Source of the DNA: Curtobacterium sp. VKM Ac-1393
GTDB lineage: Bacteria; Actinomycetota; Actinomycetes; Actinomycetales; Microbacteriaceae
Length of the DNA: 64,000 nt
NCBI RefSeq assembly: GCF_015350995.1
Contig: NZ_JADKRW010000005.1
Span: forward strand, 1-64,000
Reading direction: 5' to 3'
The notes beneath the pieces are model-generated. The model was not told where the DNA came from, did not search any database, and saw only the letters and a program-made list of their open reading frames with translations. Both the position numbers and the translations under genes were made by a program. The number at the start of each line of letters is the position of its first letter. Position 1 is the stretch's first letter. Of the stretch, positions 33,263 through 41,216 are shown in pieces.

Positions 33263-34083
33263 CCGCGCTGGTCGGCTTCGACCTGGACCGCACGCTCGTC
33301 TACTCGGCCGCGGCACTGCTGCTCGACGGACCGGACGAGACCGCCCCGGCGCTCGTCGTGACCGAGGTCTACCGGCATGCCCCGCTCTCCTTCATGACCC
33401 GCGCAGCCGACACCGCCCTCGCCGCGCTGGCCGAGCGCGCCGCGGTCGTGCCCGTCACCACCCGGACGGTCGCGCAGTACCGCCGCATCCGGCTCCCCCT
33501 GCCGGCCACCGGGTGGGCGGTCACGACGAACGGCGCGGTCCTGCTCCACGACGGGCGGCCCGACGACGACTGGACGGCTGCGCTCCGAGCGGAGATCGAC
33601 ACGACCTCGGCGCCGTTGGAGACGGCCGAGGCGCTCGTGCTCGCCGGGCTCCCCGCAGCGGCACTGCTCCGGAACCACCGCGCCGAGGACCTCTTCGTCT
33701 ACGCCGTGCTCGAGCGGTCGGAGCTCCCGGACCACGCGGTCACCGACCTGGCGGCGACCCTCGCCGAGCAGGGCTGGACGGTGTCGGTGCAGGGTCGGAA
33801 GCTGTACGCGGTCCCGATCGCGATCCGCAAGGAGCGTGCCTTGGCGGCCGTCGCCGAGCGGATCGGAGCCACCCGGGTGATCGCGGCGGGCGACTCCCTG
33901 CTCGACCGCGACATGCTCGCCGCCGCCGACGTCGCCATCCGGCCGGCACACGGTGAACTGCACGCAGCGGGCTGGACGGCGCCGCACCTGCTCGTCACGC
34001 GGTCGTCGGGCGTGCTCGCCGGCGAGGAGATCATCGGCCTGGCGGCGCGAGCCGTCGCGGACGTGCCGGTCCGCGCGGACTGA
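33259..34083 (+). CDS. HAD-superfamily hydrolase, Cof/sucrose-phosphatase-like (Ter-associated)
   Basis: 274 residues from GTG 33259, overlapping the fusion gene by GTGA. HAD motif I is GFDLDRTLVYS (nucleophile Asp plus acid Asp), motif II is PVTTRTVAQYRR, a cap domain of about 90 residues follows, the motif III Lys lies in IRKERALAAVAE and motif IV is AAGDSLLDRDML. It should dephosphorylate a small phospho-compound, probably the product of the PRTase and CitE-like enzymes. HAD phosphatases are regular members of Ter-linked biosynthetic clusters. It is the last gene, 27 nt before a hairpin terminator. Confidence 0.88.
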   Translation: MTALVGFDLDRTLVYSAAALLLDGPDETAPALVVTEVYRHAPLSFMTRAADTALAALAERAAVVPVTTRTVAQYRRIRLPLPATGWAVTTNGAVLLHDGRPDDDWTAALRAEIDTTSAPLETAEALVLAGLPAAALLRNHRAEDLFVYAVLERSELPDHAVTDLAATLAEQGWTVSVQGRKLYAVPIAIRKERALAAVAERIGATRVIAAGDSLLDRDMLAAADVAIRPAHGELHAAGWTAPHLLVTRSSGVLAGEEIIGLAARAVADVPVRAD

Positions 34084-34110
34084 TCCCGGTCCCCTACCCC
34101 ACCGACGACG

Positions 34111-34144
34111 AACGGGCGGCCCTCCCGGAGGAGGACCGCCCGTT
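34111..34144. terminator. Bidirectional terminator between the Ter operon and rpmE2
   Basis: AACGGGCGG at 34111-34119 pairs with CCGCCCGTT at 34136-34144, with further pairing CTCC/GGAG inside. TTCCGTTGCTG follows on the plus strand. It separates the plus-strand HAD gene from the minus-strand L31 gene. Confidence 0.75.
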
Positions 34145-34161
34145 CCGTTGCTGTGGAAGGA

Positions 34162-34410
34162 CTACTTGGAGAAGCCCTTGAAGCGCTGGTTGAACTTCTC
34201 GACGCGACCGGCCGAGTCGAGGATGCGCTGCTTGCCCGTGTAGAACGGGTGCGACGCGGACGAGATCTCGACGTCGATCACCGGGTAGGTGGCACCGTCG
34301 AGCTCGATGGTCTTGTCGCTGTTCGCGGTCGAACGCGTCAGGAACGTCTCACCGGAGGCCAGGTCACGGAAGACGATGGCGCGGTACTCGGGGTGGGTGT
34401 CGGTCTTCAT
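34162..34410 (-). CDS. rpmE2: 50S ribosomal protein L31, type B
   Basis: 82 residues: [17 protein letters not shown] at the start, [20 protein letters not shown] and [12 protein letters not shown] at the end, the type B L31 pattern. It has no Cys, so it does not bind the zinc held by type A L31, and it is often the zinc-starvation paralogue. I see no palindromic Zur box upstream, so it may be the only L31 or be expressed constitutively. The start has a GAGGAAA ribosome site. Monocistronic, ends at the Ter-operon hairpin. Confidence 0.95.
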   Translation of the reverse strand: MKTDTHPEYRAIVFRDLASGETFLTRSTANSDKTIELDGATYPVIDVEISSASHPFYTGKQRILDSAGRVEKFNQRFKGFSK

Positions 34411-34518
34411 GGAGTTTCCTCGATAGCGGTAGCGGTGGTGGGATTGCGCAAGATGCGCGGGAAGTCATCGGCTTGCGCCAGCCGTCAACGTTACCAGACG
34501 GACGGCGCGATCGCAGCG

Positions 34519-35301
34519 CTAGGACGCGCGCGCCGTGTACCGGCCGGCGTCCTTCGTGACGGACAGCGCGATGCCGAACGCCTCGGTCAGGGTCGCGTCG
34601 GTCAGGACCTCGTCGATGGGCCCGGCTGCCTGGACGTGACCGTCGGCGAGCACCAGCGCGTGGGTGAACCCGGCCGGGATCTCCTCGACGTGGTGGGTGA
34701 CGATCACGATGGCCGGCGAGTCCGCGCTCTGGGCGTAGCCGCCGAGCGTGCGGACGAGGCTCTCACGGGCGCCGAGGTCGAGCGAGGCGGCCGGCTCGTC
34801 CAGGAACAGGATCTCCGGGTCGGTCATCACGGCGCGGGCGATCTGGACGCGCTTCTGCTCGCCGTCGCTCAGCTCGCCGAAGGTGCGGTCGGTGAAGGAC
34901 CCGAGACCCCACTCCTCGAGCACACGCTGGGCTCGGCGGACGTCGAGCTCCTCGTACTCCTCGTTCCAACGCCCGGTCACCGAGTACGCGGCCGTCAGGA
35001 CCACGTCGATGACCTTCTCGGTCACCGGGATGCGGCGGGCGAGGGCGGTCGACGCGAAGCCGATGCGCGGACGGAGCTCGAACAGGTCGGCGCCGCCGAG
35101 CTCGGTGCCGAGCACCTCGACCTCGCCCGAGGTCGGGAACGTCTGGGCCCCGGCGACCTGCAGCAGCGTGGTCTTGCCGGCGCCGTTCGCGCCGAGCACG
35201 ACCCAGCGTTCGTCGTCCTGCACCTCCCACGAGATCGAGTCGAGGATGGTGGCCCCGTTGCGGACCACGGAGACGTCTGACAAGCGCACGACCGAGGGCA
35301 T
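34519..35301 (-). CDS. ABC transporter-type ATPase (stand-alone)
   Basis: 260 residues. Walker A is LGANGAGKTTLLQVAG, the Q-loop region lies near FASTALARRIP, the signature is ELSDGEQKRVQIARAV, Walker B is ILFLDEPAASLDL and the switch His is in VTHHVEEIP. No permease gene is adjacent. The closest layout is the YbbA/ModF-like stand-alone ATPases, and it may serve a transporter elsewhere or a non-transport role. A TAGGCT -10-like hexamer ends 6 nt before the ATG, and its first three bases are the stop codon of glgA. It therefore appears to have its own leaderless transcript despite tight packing with glgA. Confidence 0.85.
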   Translation of the reverse strand: MPSVVRLSDVSVVRNGATILDSISWEVQDDERWVVLGANGAGKTTLLQVAGAQTFPTSGEVEVLGTELGGADLFELRPRIGFASTALARRIPVTEKVIDVVLTAAYSVTGRWNEEYEELDVRRAQRVLEEWGLGSFTDRTFGELSDGEQKRVQIARAVMTDPEILFLDEPAASLDLGARESLVRTLGGYAQSADSPAIVIVTHHVEEIPAGFTHALVLADGHVQAAGPIDEVLTDATLTEAFGIALSVTKDAGRYTARAS

Positions 35302-35307
35302 GCGACC

Positions 35308-35313
35308 AGCCTA
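35308..35313 (-). promoter_or_regulatory. -10-like element embedded in the glgA stop codon
   Basis: TAGGCT on the minus strand ends 6 nt before the ATG at 35301. Its TAG (35313-35311) is the glgA stop codon, so termination of one gene and promotion of the next share the same bases. Confidence 0.45.
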
Positions 35314-36510
35314 CGGGTTCCGGCCGAGCACCTCGTCGTAGACCTGCCGTGTCCTGGTGGCGATCGCGTCCCAGGTGAACTCGGTCTCGACCCGCAGGCG
35401 TCCGGCGCGGCCCATGAGCTTCGCGAGCCCCTCGTCGGCGAGCACCTCGTTCAGGGTCGCCGCCAGGTCCGCGACGTAGCGGTCGGGGTCGGTCGGGGTG
35501 CCGGTGCCGTCCTGCGCCTGGTCGATCGGCACGATGCGGCCGGTGAAGCCGTCCGCGACGACCTCGGGGATGCCACCGGTACGCGTCCCGACGACGGGGA
35601 TCCCGCACGCCATGGCCTCGAGGTTCACGATGCCGAGTGGCTCGTAGATGGACGGGCACACGAACACGGTGCCCGAGGAGAGCACGTTCACGATCTCCTC
35701 GTGCGCGAGCATCCGGTCGATCCAGACGACGCCCTCGCGCTGTTCGCGCAGCCCCTCGACCAGGCCGGTGACCTCGGCGAGGATCTCAGGGGTGTCGGGA
35801 GCGCCGGCGCACAGCACGATCTGGACGTCCTCGGGCAGCGACGCCACCGCGCGGAGCAGGTAGGGCAGCCCCTTCTGACGGGTGATGCGCCCGACGAACA
35901 CGACGCTCCGACGAGACGGGTCGATGCCGAGGGCACGCACGGCGTCCTCGTCGACGGTCGGCTTCCAGGCGTCGATGTCGATGCCGTTGTAGACGACGTG
36001 CACCTTCGCCGGGTCGATCGAGGGGTACGAGCGCAGGATGTCGGCGCGCATGGCCTTCGACACCGCGATGACACCGTCGGAGTTCTCGAACGCCTCGCGT
36101 TCCATCCAGCTCGACAGGCGGTAGCCGCCGCCGAGCTGCTCGGCCTTCCACGGACGGAGCGGCTCGAGGCTGTGCGCCGTGACGACGTGGGGGATGCCGT
36201 AGGTCAACTGCGCGATCCGGCCCGCCGAGTTCGCGTACCAGGTGTGCGAATGCACGAGGTCCGCACCGTCGACGTCGGCCGCGATGGCCACGTCGGTCCC
36301 GAGCGCCTGCAGCGCACCGTTCGCCTGCTCGAGGCCGGCCGGGGTCCGGTAGCCCCAGACGTCGGCCTCGTCACGGAAGGCCCCGAACGCCCGGACACGG
36401 ACGTCGGTGTCCGTCCCCGACCGCAGCGCAGCGGTGAGTTCGGACACGTGGACACCCGCACCGCCGTAGACCTCCGGCGGATACTCCCTGGTCAGCAGAT
36501 CGACTCGCAC
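35311..36510 (-). CDS. glgA: Glycogen synthase, actinobacterial GT4 type (GlgA/GlgM)
   Basis: 399 residues. It starts [22 protein letters not shown] in GT-B fashion (quote trimmed: [16 protein letters not shown]). [15 protein letters not shown] is in the N-terminal domain, [19 protein letters not shown] in the donor domain, and [20 protein letters not shown] holds the E-x7-E pair. It resembles the mycobacterial enzyme that uses ADP-glucose to extend glucan or make maltose-1-phosphate. It is divergent from glgC, which supplies ADP-glucose. The GTG start is 6 nt after TACGTT, so the mRNA is probably leaderless. Confidence 0.92.
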   Translation of the reverse strand: MRVDLLTREYPPEVYGGAGVHVSELTAALRSGTDTDVRVRAFGAFRDEADVWGYRTPAGLEQANGALQALGTDVAIAADVDGADLVHSHTWYANSAGRIAQLTYGIPHVVTAHSLEPLRPWKAEQLGGGYRLSSWMEREAFENSDGVIAVSKAMRADILRSYPSIDPAKVHVVYNGIDIDAWKPTVDEDAVRALGIDPSRRSVVFVGRITRQKGLPYLLRAVASLPEDVQIVLCAGAPDTPEILAEVTGLVEGLREQREGVVWIDRMLAHEEIVNVLSSGTVFVCPSIYEPLGIVNLEAMACGIPVVGTRTGGIPEVVADGFTGRIVPIDQAQDGTGTPTDPDRYVADLAATLNEVLADEGLAKLMGRAGRLRVETEFTWDAIATRTRQVYDEVLGRNP

Positions 36511-36516
36511 TGGATC

Positions 36517-36522
36517 AACGTA
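36517..36522 (-). promoter_or_regulatory. Candidate -10 element for glgA
   Basis: TACGTT on the minus strand ends 6 nt before the GTG at 36510. The opposing glgC -10 is only 22 bp away, so RNA polymerase binding at the two may interfere. Confidence 0.5.
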
Positions 36523-36544
36523 ACCGGTTCCCAGTGCTGACGCC

Positions 36545-36550
36545 TACTGT
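36545..36550 (+). promoter_or_regulatory. Candidate -10 element for glgC
   Basis: TACTGT ends 7 nt before the ATG at 36558. There is no ribosome site, which fits a leaderless transcript. The 47-bp gap holds both divergent promoters. Confidence 0.5.
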
Positions 36551-36557
36551 GAGCGGC

Positions 36558-37799
36558 ATGGCTCCAAAGAAGGTCTTCGGCATCGTGCTCGCTGGCGGCG
36601 AGGGGAAACGGCTCATGCCGCTCACGGCCGACCGGGCGAAGCCCGCAGTCCCGTTCGGCGGGAACTTCCGTCTCATCGACTTCGCGCTGTCGAACCTGGT
36701 GAACTCCGGTCTGCAGAAGATCGTGGTCCTCACCCAGTACAAGTCGCACAGTCTCGACCGGCACGTCGCCGAGACCTGGCGCATGGAGGGCCTGCTCGGG
36801 TCCTACGTGGCGTCGGTCCCCGCGCAGCAGCGGCTCGGCAAGCGCTGGTTCGCCGGCTCGGCCGACGCGATCCTGCAGTCGCTCAACCTGCTCCGCGACG
36901 AGCGCCCCGACATCGTCGTCGTGGTCGGTGCGGACCACGTGTACCGGATGGACTTCCACCAGATGGTCGAGGCGCACATCGCCTCGGGTCGCAGCGCCAC
37001 CGTCGCGGCGATCCGGCAGCCCATCGAGCTCGCCGACCAGTTCGGCGTCATCCAGGTGGACGCCGACGACCCGACCAAGATCGACGCCTTCCTCGAGAAG
37101 CCGAAGAACCCGGTCGGGCTCGCCGACGCCCCCGGCGAGGTCCTGGCGTCGATGGGCAACTACGTCTTCAACGCCGATGCCCTCGTCGACGCGGTGCTCC
37201 GCGACGGCCAGGTCGAGTCGTCCGCGCACGACATGGGCGGCGACATCGTGCCGGACTTCGTCGACCGCGGCGACGCCGGCGTCTACGACCTGCAGCGCAA
37301 CGAGGTCCCCGGCTCCACCGACCGCGACAAGTACTACTGGCGCGACGTGGGGACGATCGACTCGTTCTTCGACGCGCACATGGACCTCATCGCGCCGGTG
37401 CCGGTCTTCAACCTGTACAACCAGGACTGGCCGATCTTCAACCAGCAGACGAACCTGCCCCCGGCGAAGTTCGTGCGGGACGCCAACGGCAACACCGGGT
37501 CGACGGTCGACTCGCTCGTGTCGCTCGGCTGCCTGGTGTCCGGCGCCCAGGTCGAGCGCAGCATGATCGGCCCGTGGTGCGGGATCGACTCCGGCGCGAA
37601 GGTCCTCGACTCGATCGTGTTCGAGCGGGCGACGATCGGTGCGGGGTCGGTCGTGAACCGGGCGATCCTGGACAAGGACGTCGTCATCGCACCGGGCGCG
37701 AAGGTCGGCATCGACCGCGAGGCCGACGTGGCACGCGGCTTCACCGTCACCGAGTCCGGCATCACCGTGGTGGGCAAGGGCGTCCGCGTCGACGCGTAG
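36558..37799 (+). CDS. glgC: Glucose-1-phosphate adenylyltransferase (ADP-glucose pyrophosphorylase)
   Basis: 413 residues. The nucleotidyltransferase motif is [20 protein letters not shown] near the N-terminus. GADHVYRMD holds the catalytic Asp, and FLEKPKNP and [17 protein letters not shown] follow. A left-handed beta-helix C-terminal domain is seen as repeated [24 protein letters not shown] turns. It makes ADP-glucose from glucose-1-phosphate and ATP, the committed step of glycogen synthesis. It is usually allosterically controlled. Divergent from glgA, which uses its product; ends at a strong hairpin. Confidence 0.95.
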   Translation: MAPKKVFGIVLAGGEGKRLMPLTADRAKPAVPFGGNFRLIDFALSNLVNSGLQKIVVLTQYKSHSLDRHVAETWRMEGLLGSYVASVPAQQRLGKRWFAGSADAILQSLNLLRDERPDIVVVVGADHVYRMDFHQMVEAHIASGRSATVAAIRQPIELADQFGVIQVDADDPTKIDAFLEKPKNPVGLADAPGEVLASMGNYVFNADALVDAVLRDGQVESSAHDMGGDIVPDFVDRGDAGVYDLQRNEVPGSTDRDKYYWRDVGTIDSFFDAHMDLIAPVPVFNLYNQDWPIFNQQTNLPPAKFVRDANGNTGSTVDSLVSLGCLVSGAQVERSMIGPWCGIDSGAKVLDSIVFERATIGAGSVVNRAILDKDVVIAPGAKVGIDREADVARGFTVTESGITVVGKGVRVDA

Positions 37800-37838
37800 C
37801 GTCGGCCGGTCACGTCTACTCCGACGAACGGGCGGACA

Positions 37839-37877
37839 GGAGGCACGGCTCGCGTCACGGACGCGGGCCGTGCCTCC
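37839..37877. terminator. Hairpin terminator of glgC
   Basis: GGAGGCACGGC (37839-37849) pairs perfectly with GCCGTGCCTCC (37867-37877), with flanking GACA/TGTC extending the stem imperfectly. It is similar in style to family 1 repeats. It separates glgC from serB, which has its own promoter. Confidence 0.7.
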
Positions 37878-37886
37878 GTCTGTCGG

Positions 37887-37892
37887 TACCGT
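37887..37892 (+). promoter_or_regulatory. Candidate -10 element for serB
   Basis: TACCGT ends 6 nt before the GTG at 37899, just after the glgC hairpin. It fits a leaderless transcript. Confidence 0.5.
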
Positions 37893-37898
37893 TGGTGC

Positions 37899-38537
37899 GT
37901 GCCCCGCTTCCTCGTCGTCCTCGATGCCGATTCCACCCTCCTCGAGGACGAGGTGATCGAACTGCTCGCTGACGCCGCCGGCACCCGGCCACAGGTCGCG
38001 GCGATCACGGAGCGCGCCATGCACGGGGAGATCGACTTCGCGGAGAGCCTCCGGGAGCGTGTCGCGACCCTGGCGGGCCTCCCGGTCGACGTCTTCCGTC
38101 GCGCACAGCAGGCGGTCCGTGTGACGCAGGGGGCCGACCGACTCGTCCGCGGCGTGCACGCCGCCGGCGGGACCGTCGGTGTCGTCTCCGGCGGGTTCCA
38201 CGAGGTCCTCGACCCGTTCGCGACCGAGCTCGGTCTCGACCACTGCCGAGCGAACCGGCTCGAAGTCGCCGACGGCGTGCTGACCGGGCGTGTGCTCGGC
38301 GACGTCGTCGACGCGCACGCCAAGGCCGTCGCCCTGCGCGAGTGGGCCGCGTCCGACGGCGTGGACGAGGCCCGCACCGTCGCGATCGGCGACGGTGCGA
38401 ACGACCTCGAGATGATGCGCGTCGCCGCCCTGTCGGTCGCGTTCGACGCGAAGCCGCGCGTGCGGGAGCAGGCCGACGTCGCGGTCGTGGACCGCGACCT
38501 GTCCGCGGTGCTCGCGACGCTCGGCCTGCGCGGCTGA
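37899..38537 (+). CDS. serB: Phosphoserine phosphatase
   Basis: 212 residues, the size of SerB without ACT domains. Motif I is VLDADSTLLEDEVIE (DxDST, the SerB form), motif II VVSGGFHEVLDP, motif III AHAKAVALREW and motif IV AIGDGANDLEMM. It hydrolyses O-phospho-L-serine in the last step of serine synthesis. It stands alone between two hairpins with a leaderless-type promoter. Confidence 0.92.
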   Translation: MPRFLVVLDADSTLLEDEVIELLADAAGTRPQVAAITERAMHGEIDFAESLRERVATLAGLPVDVFRRAQQAVRVTQGADRLVRGVHAAGGTVGVVSGGFHEVLDPFATELGLDHCRANRLEVADGVLTGRVLGDVVDAHAKAVALREWAASDGVDEARTVAIGDGANDLEMMRVAALSVAFDAKPRVREQADVAVVDRDLSAVLATLGLRG

Positions 38538-38561
38538 ACGGACCGTCCGGTCTTTCGTGCT

Positions 38562-38603
38562 CAGCGACAGCTCACGCGCGCGAGCACCCGTGAACTGTCG
38601 CTG
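38562..38603. terminator. Bidirectional hairpin between serB and the fabG-like gene
   Basis: CAGCGACAGCTCACG (38562-38576) pairs with CGTGAACTGTCGCTG (38589-38603) with one mismatch. Convergent genes on both sides. Confidence 0.7.
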
Positions 38604-38632
38604 GGCCCGAACCGACGCGCAGTCGCTGGCTA

Positions 38633-39343
38633 GTGGCCCATCCCGAGGCCGCCGTCGACCGGGATGATCGCGCCGGAGACGTACCCGGCGCCGTCGCTCG
38701 CCAGGAACAGCGTGGCATCGGCGACGTCGTCCACCGTGCCGTACCGGGCGGCGGGGATCGCCTTCTTGAACTCGGCCTGCAGTTCGTCGGAGAGCGCAGC
38801 CGTCATGTCGGTCTGGATGAACCCGGGCGCGACGACGTTCGCGGTGATGCCGCGCGAGCCGAGCTCGCGGGTGATCGAGCGGGCCATGCCGACCAGGGCG
38901 GCCTTCGACGACGCGTAGTTGACCTGGCCGATCTGGCCGTAGGCGCCGACGACGCTCGACATGAGCACGATGCGGCCGAACTTCGCCTTCATCATGCCCT
39001 TGGTGGCGCGCTTCACGACGCGGAACGTGCCGGTCAGGTTGGTGTCGACGACGCTCGTGAAGTCGTCCTCGGACATGCGGAGCAGCAGCTGGTCGTTCGT
39101 GATGCCGGCGTTCGCGACGAGCACCTCGATCGGACCGAGCTCGGCTTCGACCTGCGTGAAGGCAGCGTCCACCGAGGCGGTGTCGGTGATGTCGGCCTGC
39201 ACGGTGAGCGCCCCTTCGGGTCCGCCCTGTCCGCTGCGCGACGTGACCGCGACGCGGTGCCCGGCCGCGACGAAGCGCTCGGCCAGGGCGTGGCCGATGC
39301 CGCGGTTGCCGCCGGTGATCAGGACGGTACGGGGGGTGCTCAT
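38633..39343 (-). CDS. fabG: SDR-family 3-oxoacyl-ACP reductase (FabG-like)
   Basis: 236 residues from ATG 39343 with an ACGGAG ribosome site. The cofactor motif TGGNRGIGHALAERF, the NAG in VLVANAGITND, the catalytic Ser in VLMSSVVGAYGQ and YASSK in VNYASSKAALVGM are intact. VAPGFIQTDMT and SGAIIPVDGGLGMGH complete the FabG pattern. It should use NADPH to reduce 3-oxoacyl-ACP in fatty-acid synthesis. It is monocistronic, and another specific SDR role is possible. Confidence in the family is high, in the exact substrate moderate. Confidence 0.88.
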
Positions 39344-39474
39344 GGTCGCTCCGTTCGATGGTGGTGTGCGGTGGTGTCGTGCCGACGGGTCGGCTGACAC
39401 GCCCGGACGAGCGTACCGGAGCCACCACCGCCCCCCGTTCGCGCGCGGCGCACCCACGATCGGCCGCAGAGGCT

Positions 39475-39480
39475 TAGGCT
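39475..39480 (+). promoter_or_regulatory. Candidate -10 element for the DUF3099-SURF1 operon
   Basis: TAGGCT lies 28 nt before the ATG at 39509 and leaves a short leader with a GACGGAGA ribosome site. Confidence 0.4.
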
Positions 39481-39508
39481 GGACCACGGGTAGACGGAGA
39501 CCATCTGT

Positions 39509-39931
39509 ATGAAGAGCACGCACACCAGCATCACCACGCTCCCGGATTCGCCGGAGCTGGACCGGGCGCACCGCCTGTCCAAGTACGTGTGGCAGATGGC
39601 GATCCGCGTCGTCCTGTTCATCGCTGCCGTGCTCGTCTACTCCATCTGGCACTCGTGGATCGCCGTGCTCCCGATCGTCGCTGCCGCCGTGATCCCCTGG
39701 GTCGCCGTCGTCATCGCGAACGCGGGCAGCCGCACCGAGAGCGACATGATCTCGCCCGCGGGTGCGATGCAGCTCTACGATGCCGTCGACCCCGGCCTGC
39801 GAGAGCAGCAGGAGGAAGACCGCGCCCAGGCCTACCGCGACGAGCAGGACCGACTCCGCCAGCAGGCGCAGCACGCACAGGACGAGTGGCAACGCAACGG
39901 CGACCGCTCGAAGATGTGGGGCCACCGCTGA
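39509..39931 (+). CDS. DUF3099 membrane protein
   Basis: 140 residues with two closely spaced transmembrane helices (VWQMAIRVVLFIAAVLVYSI and WIAVLPIVAAAVIPWVAVVI) at about 27-70, then a charged Gln/Glu/Arg-rich cytoplasmic tail. This layout matches DUF3099, an actinobacterial family of unknown function. It overlaps the next gene by one base (TGATG), so it belongs to the operon with SURF1. A link to cytochrome oxidase assembly is possible from context only. Confidence 0.8.
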   Translation: MKSTHTSITTLPDSPELDRAHRLSKYVWQMAIRVVLFIAAVLVYSIWHSWIAVLPIVAAAVIPWVAVVIANAGSRTESDMISPAGAMQLYDAVDPGLREQQEEDRAQAYRDEQDRLRQQAQHAQDEWQRNGDRSKMWGHR

Positions 39932-40239
39932 TGGGGGCCACCTTCGACCTGCAGACCGAGCCCGGCTCGACTCCCGTGTGCTCCCGCGCCGGGTGCGTCC
40001 AGACGGCTGCGTGGCGCGTGAACTGGCGCAACCCGCGGATCCACTCGGCCGACCGCGTGAAGATCTGGGCTGCGTGCGAGGAGCACCGCGACTTCCTCGC
40101 CGACTACCTGCGGTCGCGCTCCTTCCCGGTGCGCGTCACGGGCATGCACGAGGACGTCGACCGCCTCGACGACGAACGCGACCCGGCATCGTCGCCCAAG
40201 AACGACGTCGGGGTGCGCTCCACCGGCACCGGTCGATGA
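39931..40239 (+). CDS. Small putative zinc-binding protein
   Basis: 102 residues from ATG 39931. A C-x4-C pair (PVCSRAGCVQTA, about 17-22) and a C-x2-H pair (WAACEEHRDFL, about 49-52) could form one zinc site. The middle AWRVNWRNPRIHSADRVKIW is conserved-looking. No membrane segment. It lies between DUF3099 and SURF1 with overlaps on both sides, so it is co-translated. Function unknown. Confidence 0.75.
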   Translation: MGATFDLQTEPGSTPVCSRAGCVQTAAWRVNWRNPRIHSADRVKIWAACEEHRDFLADYLRSRSFPVRVTGMHEDVDRLDDERDPASSPKNDVGVRSTGTGR

Positions 40240-41216
40240 CCGACGACTTCGACCCGCACTCCCGGTACGGCCGGAAGCACGCTGCCAAGCTGCAGCGCGC
40301 TGCGGACCGTTCCCGCCGGTCCGTCCCGGACGACCAGCGACCCGACCACGACCCGAACGAGCCCTTCGTCGGCTGGCACTTCGTCCGCAGCCGCCGCTGG
40401 CTCGGGTACTTCGCGATCGCTGTGGCCTTCGCGATCGTCTGCGCCCTGTTCGGCATGTGGCAGTGGGACCGCCGGAACGAAGCCGTCCGCCAGAACGAAC
40501 AGGTGGCGCAGAACTACGACCACACCCCCGTGCCGCTCGACCAGGCGCTGCCGACGGCCTCGAGCTGGCAGGACGAACAGGAGTGGCTCCGCGTCTCCGT
40601 GACCGGCCGCTACGACGTCGACGCGCAGCTCCTCGTCCGCAACCGCGTGCACAACGGCCAGCCCGGCTTCGAGGTCCTCACTCCCCTGGTCACCGGCGAC
40701 GGCCGGGCCTTCATCGTCGACCGCGGGTGGGTCCCCACCGGCAACGCGCAGGACGCCCCGGACCACGTGCCTGCTCCCCCGTCGGGTGAGGTGACGGCGA
40801 TCGTCCGGCTGCAGCAGAGCGAGCCGCGCATCCCCGGCCGGACCGACCCGGCGCACACCGACCAGGTGCAGTCGGTCACCCTTGCGGACGTCGCGAAGAA
40901 GGTCGACACCCCCATCTGGACCGGTGCGTACGGCGAGCTCGCCTCCGAGTCCCCCGCTCCGACCGAGGCCCGTCCGCTCGGCTGGGAGCGTCCCACCGCG
41001 GACACCGGCCTGCACCTCAGCTACTTCATCCAGTGGTTCATGTTCGCCGCCGGCGGCTTCGGGTTCCTGGCGTACGTGATGGTGCAGGAGTACCGGAACC
41101 TCAACCAGGACGACCCGGACGAACGCGAGCGCGCCCAGGAGCGGCAGCGCCGCAAGGACGCCAAGCCGAAGACCGACGCCGAGATCGAGGACGACCTGAT
41201 CGCGTCCCGCCGCTGA
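40236..41216 (+). CDS. SURF1-family cytochrome c oxidase assembly protein
   Basis: 326 residues from ATG 40236. It has the SURF1 layout: a charged N-terminus, one membrane helix (WLGYFAIAVAFAIVCALFGM, about 55-74) followed by WQWDRRNEA, an extracytoplasmic domain with VTGRYDVDAQLLVRNRVHNG and FIVDRGWVPTG, then a second helix (YFIQWFMFAAGGFGFLAYVM, about 264-283). SURF1 helps insert heme a into cytochrome oxidase. The heme A genes ctaA and ctaB are 8-10 kb away in the same window. The final 40 residues are highly charged. Confidence 0.9.
   Translation: MTDDFDPHSRYGRKHAAKLQRAADRSRRSVPDDQRPDHDPNEPFVGWHFVRSRRWLGYFAIAVAFAIVCALFGMWQWDRRNEAVRQNEQVAQNYDHTPVPLDQALPTASSWQDEQEWLRVSVTGRYDVDAQLLVRNRVHNGQPGFEVLTPLVTGDGRAFIVDRGWVPTGNAQDAPDHVPAPPSGEVTAIVRLQQSEPRIPGRTDPAHTDQVQSVTLADVAKKVDTPIWTGAYGELASESPAPTEARPLGWERPTADTGLHLSYFIQWFMFAAGGFGFLAYVMVQEYRNLNQDDPDERERAQERQRRKDAKPKTDAEIEDDLIASRR

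Noticed and set aside
30452..33316. Long minus-strand open frame opposite the PRTase fusion
   Set aside because: Same high-GC shadow effect; no motif, no ribosome site, and the plus-strand gene has clear domains.
23335..34083. Calling the Ter operon an entirely new system
   Set aside because: TerD, TelA, TRSP/PRTase, CitE-like and HAD linkage was already predicted in the literature on Ter systems; only the fusion, the missing ATP-grasp and two proteins are candidate novelties.
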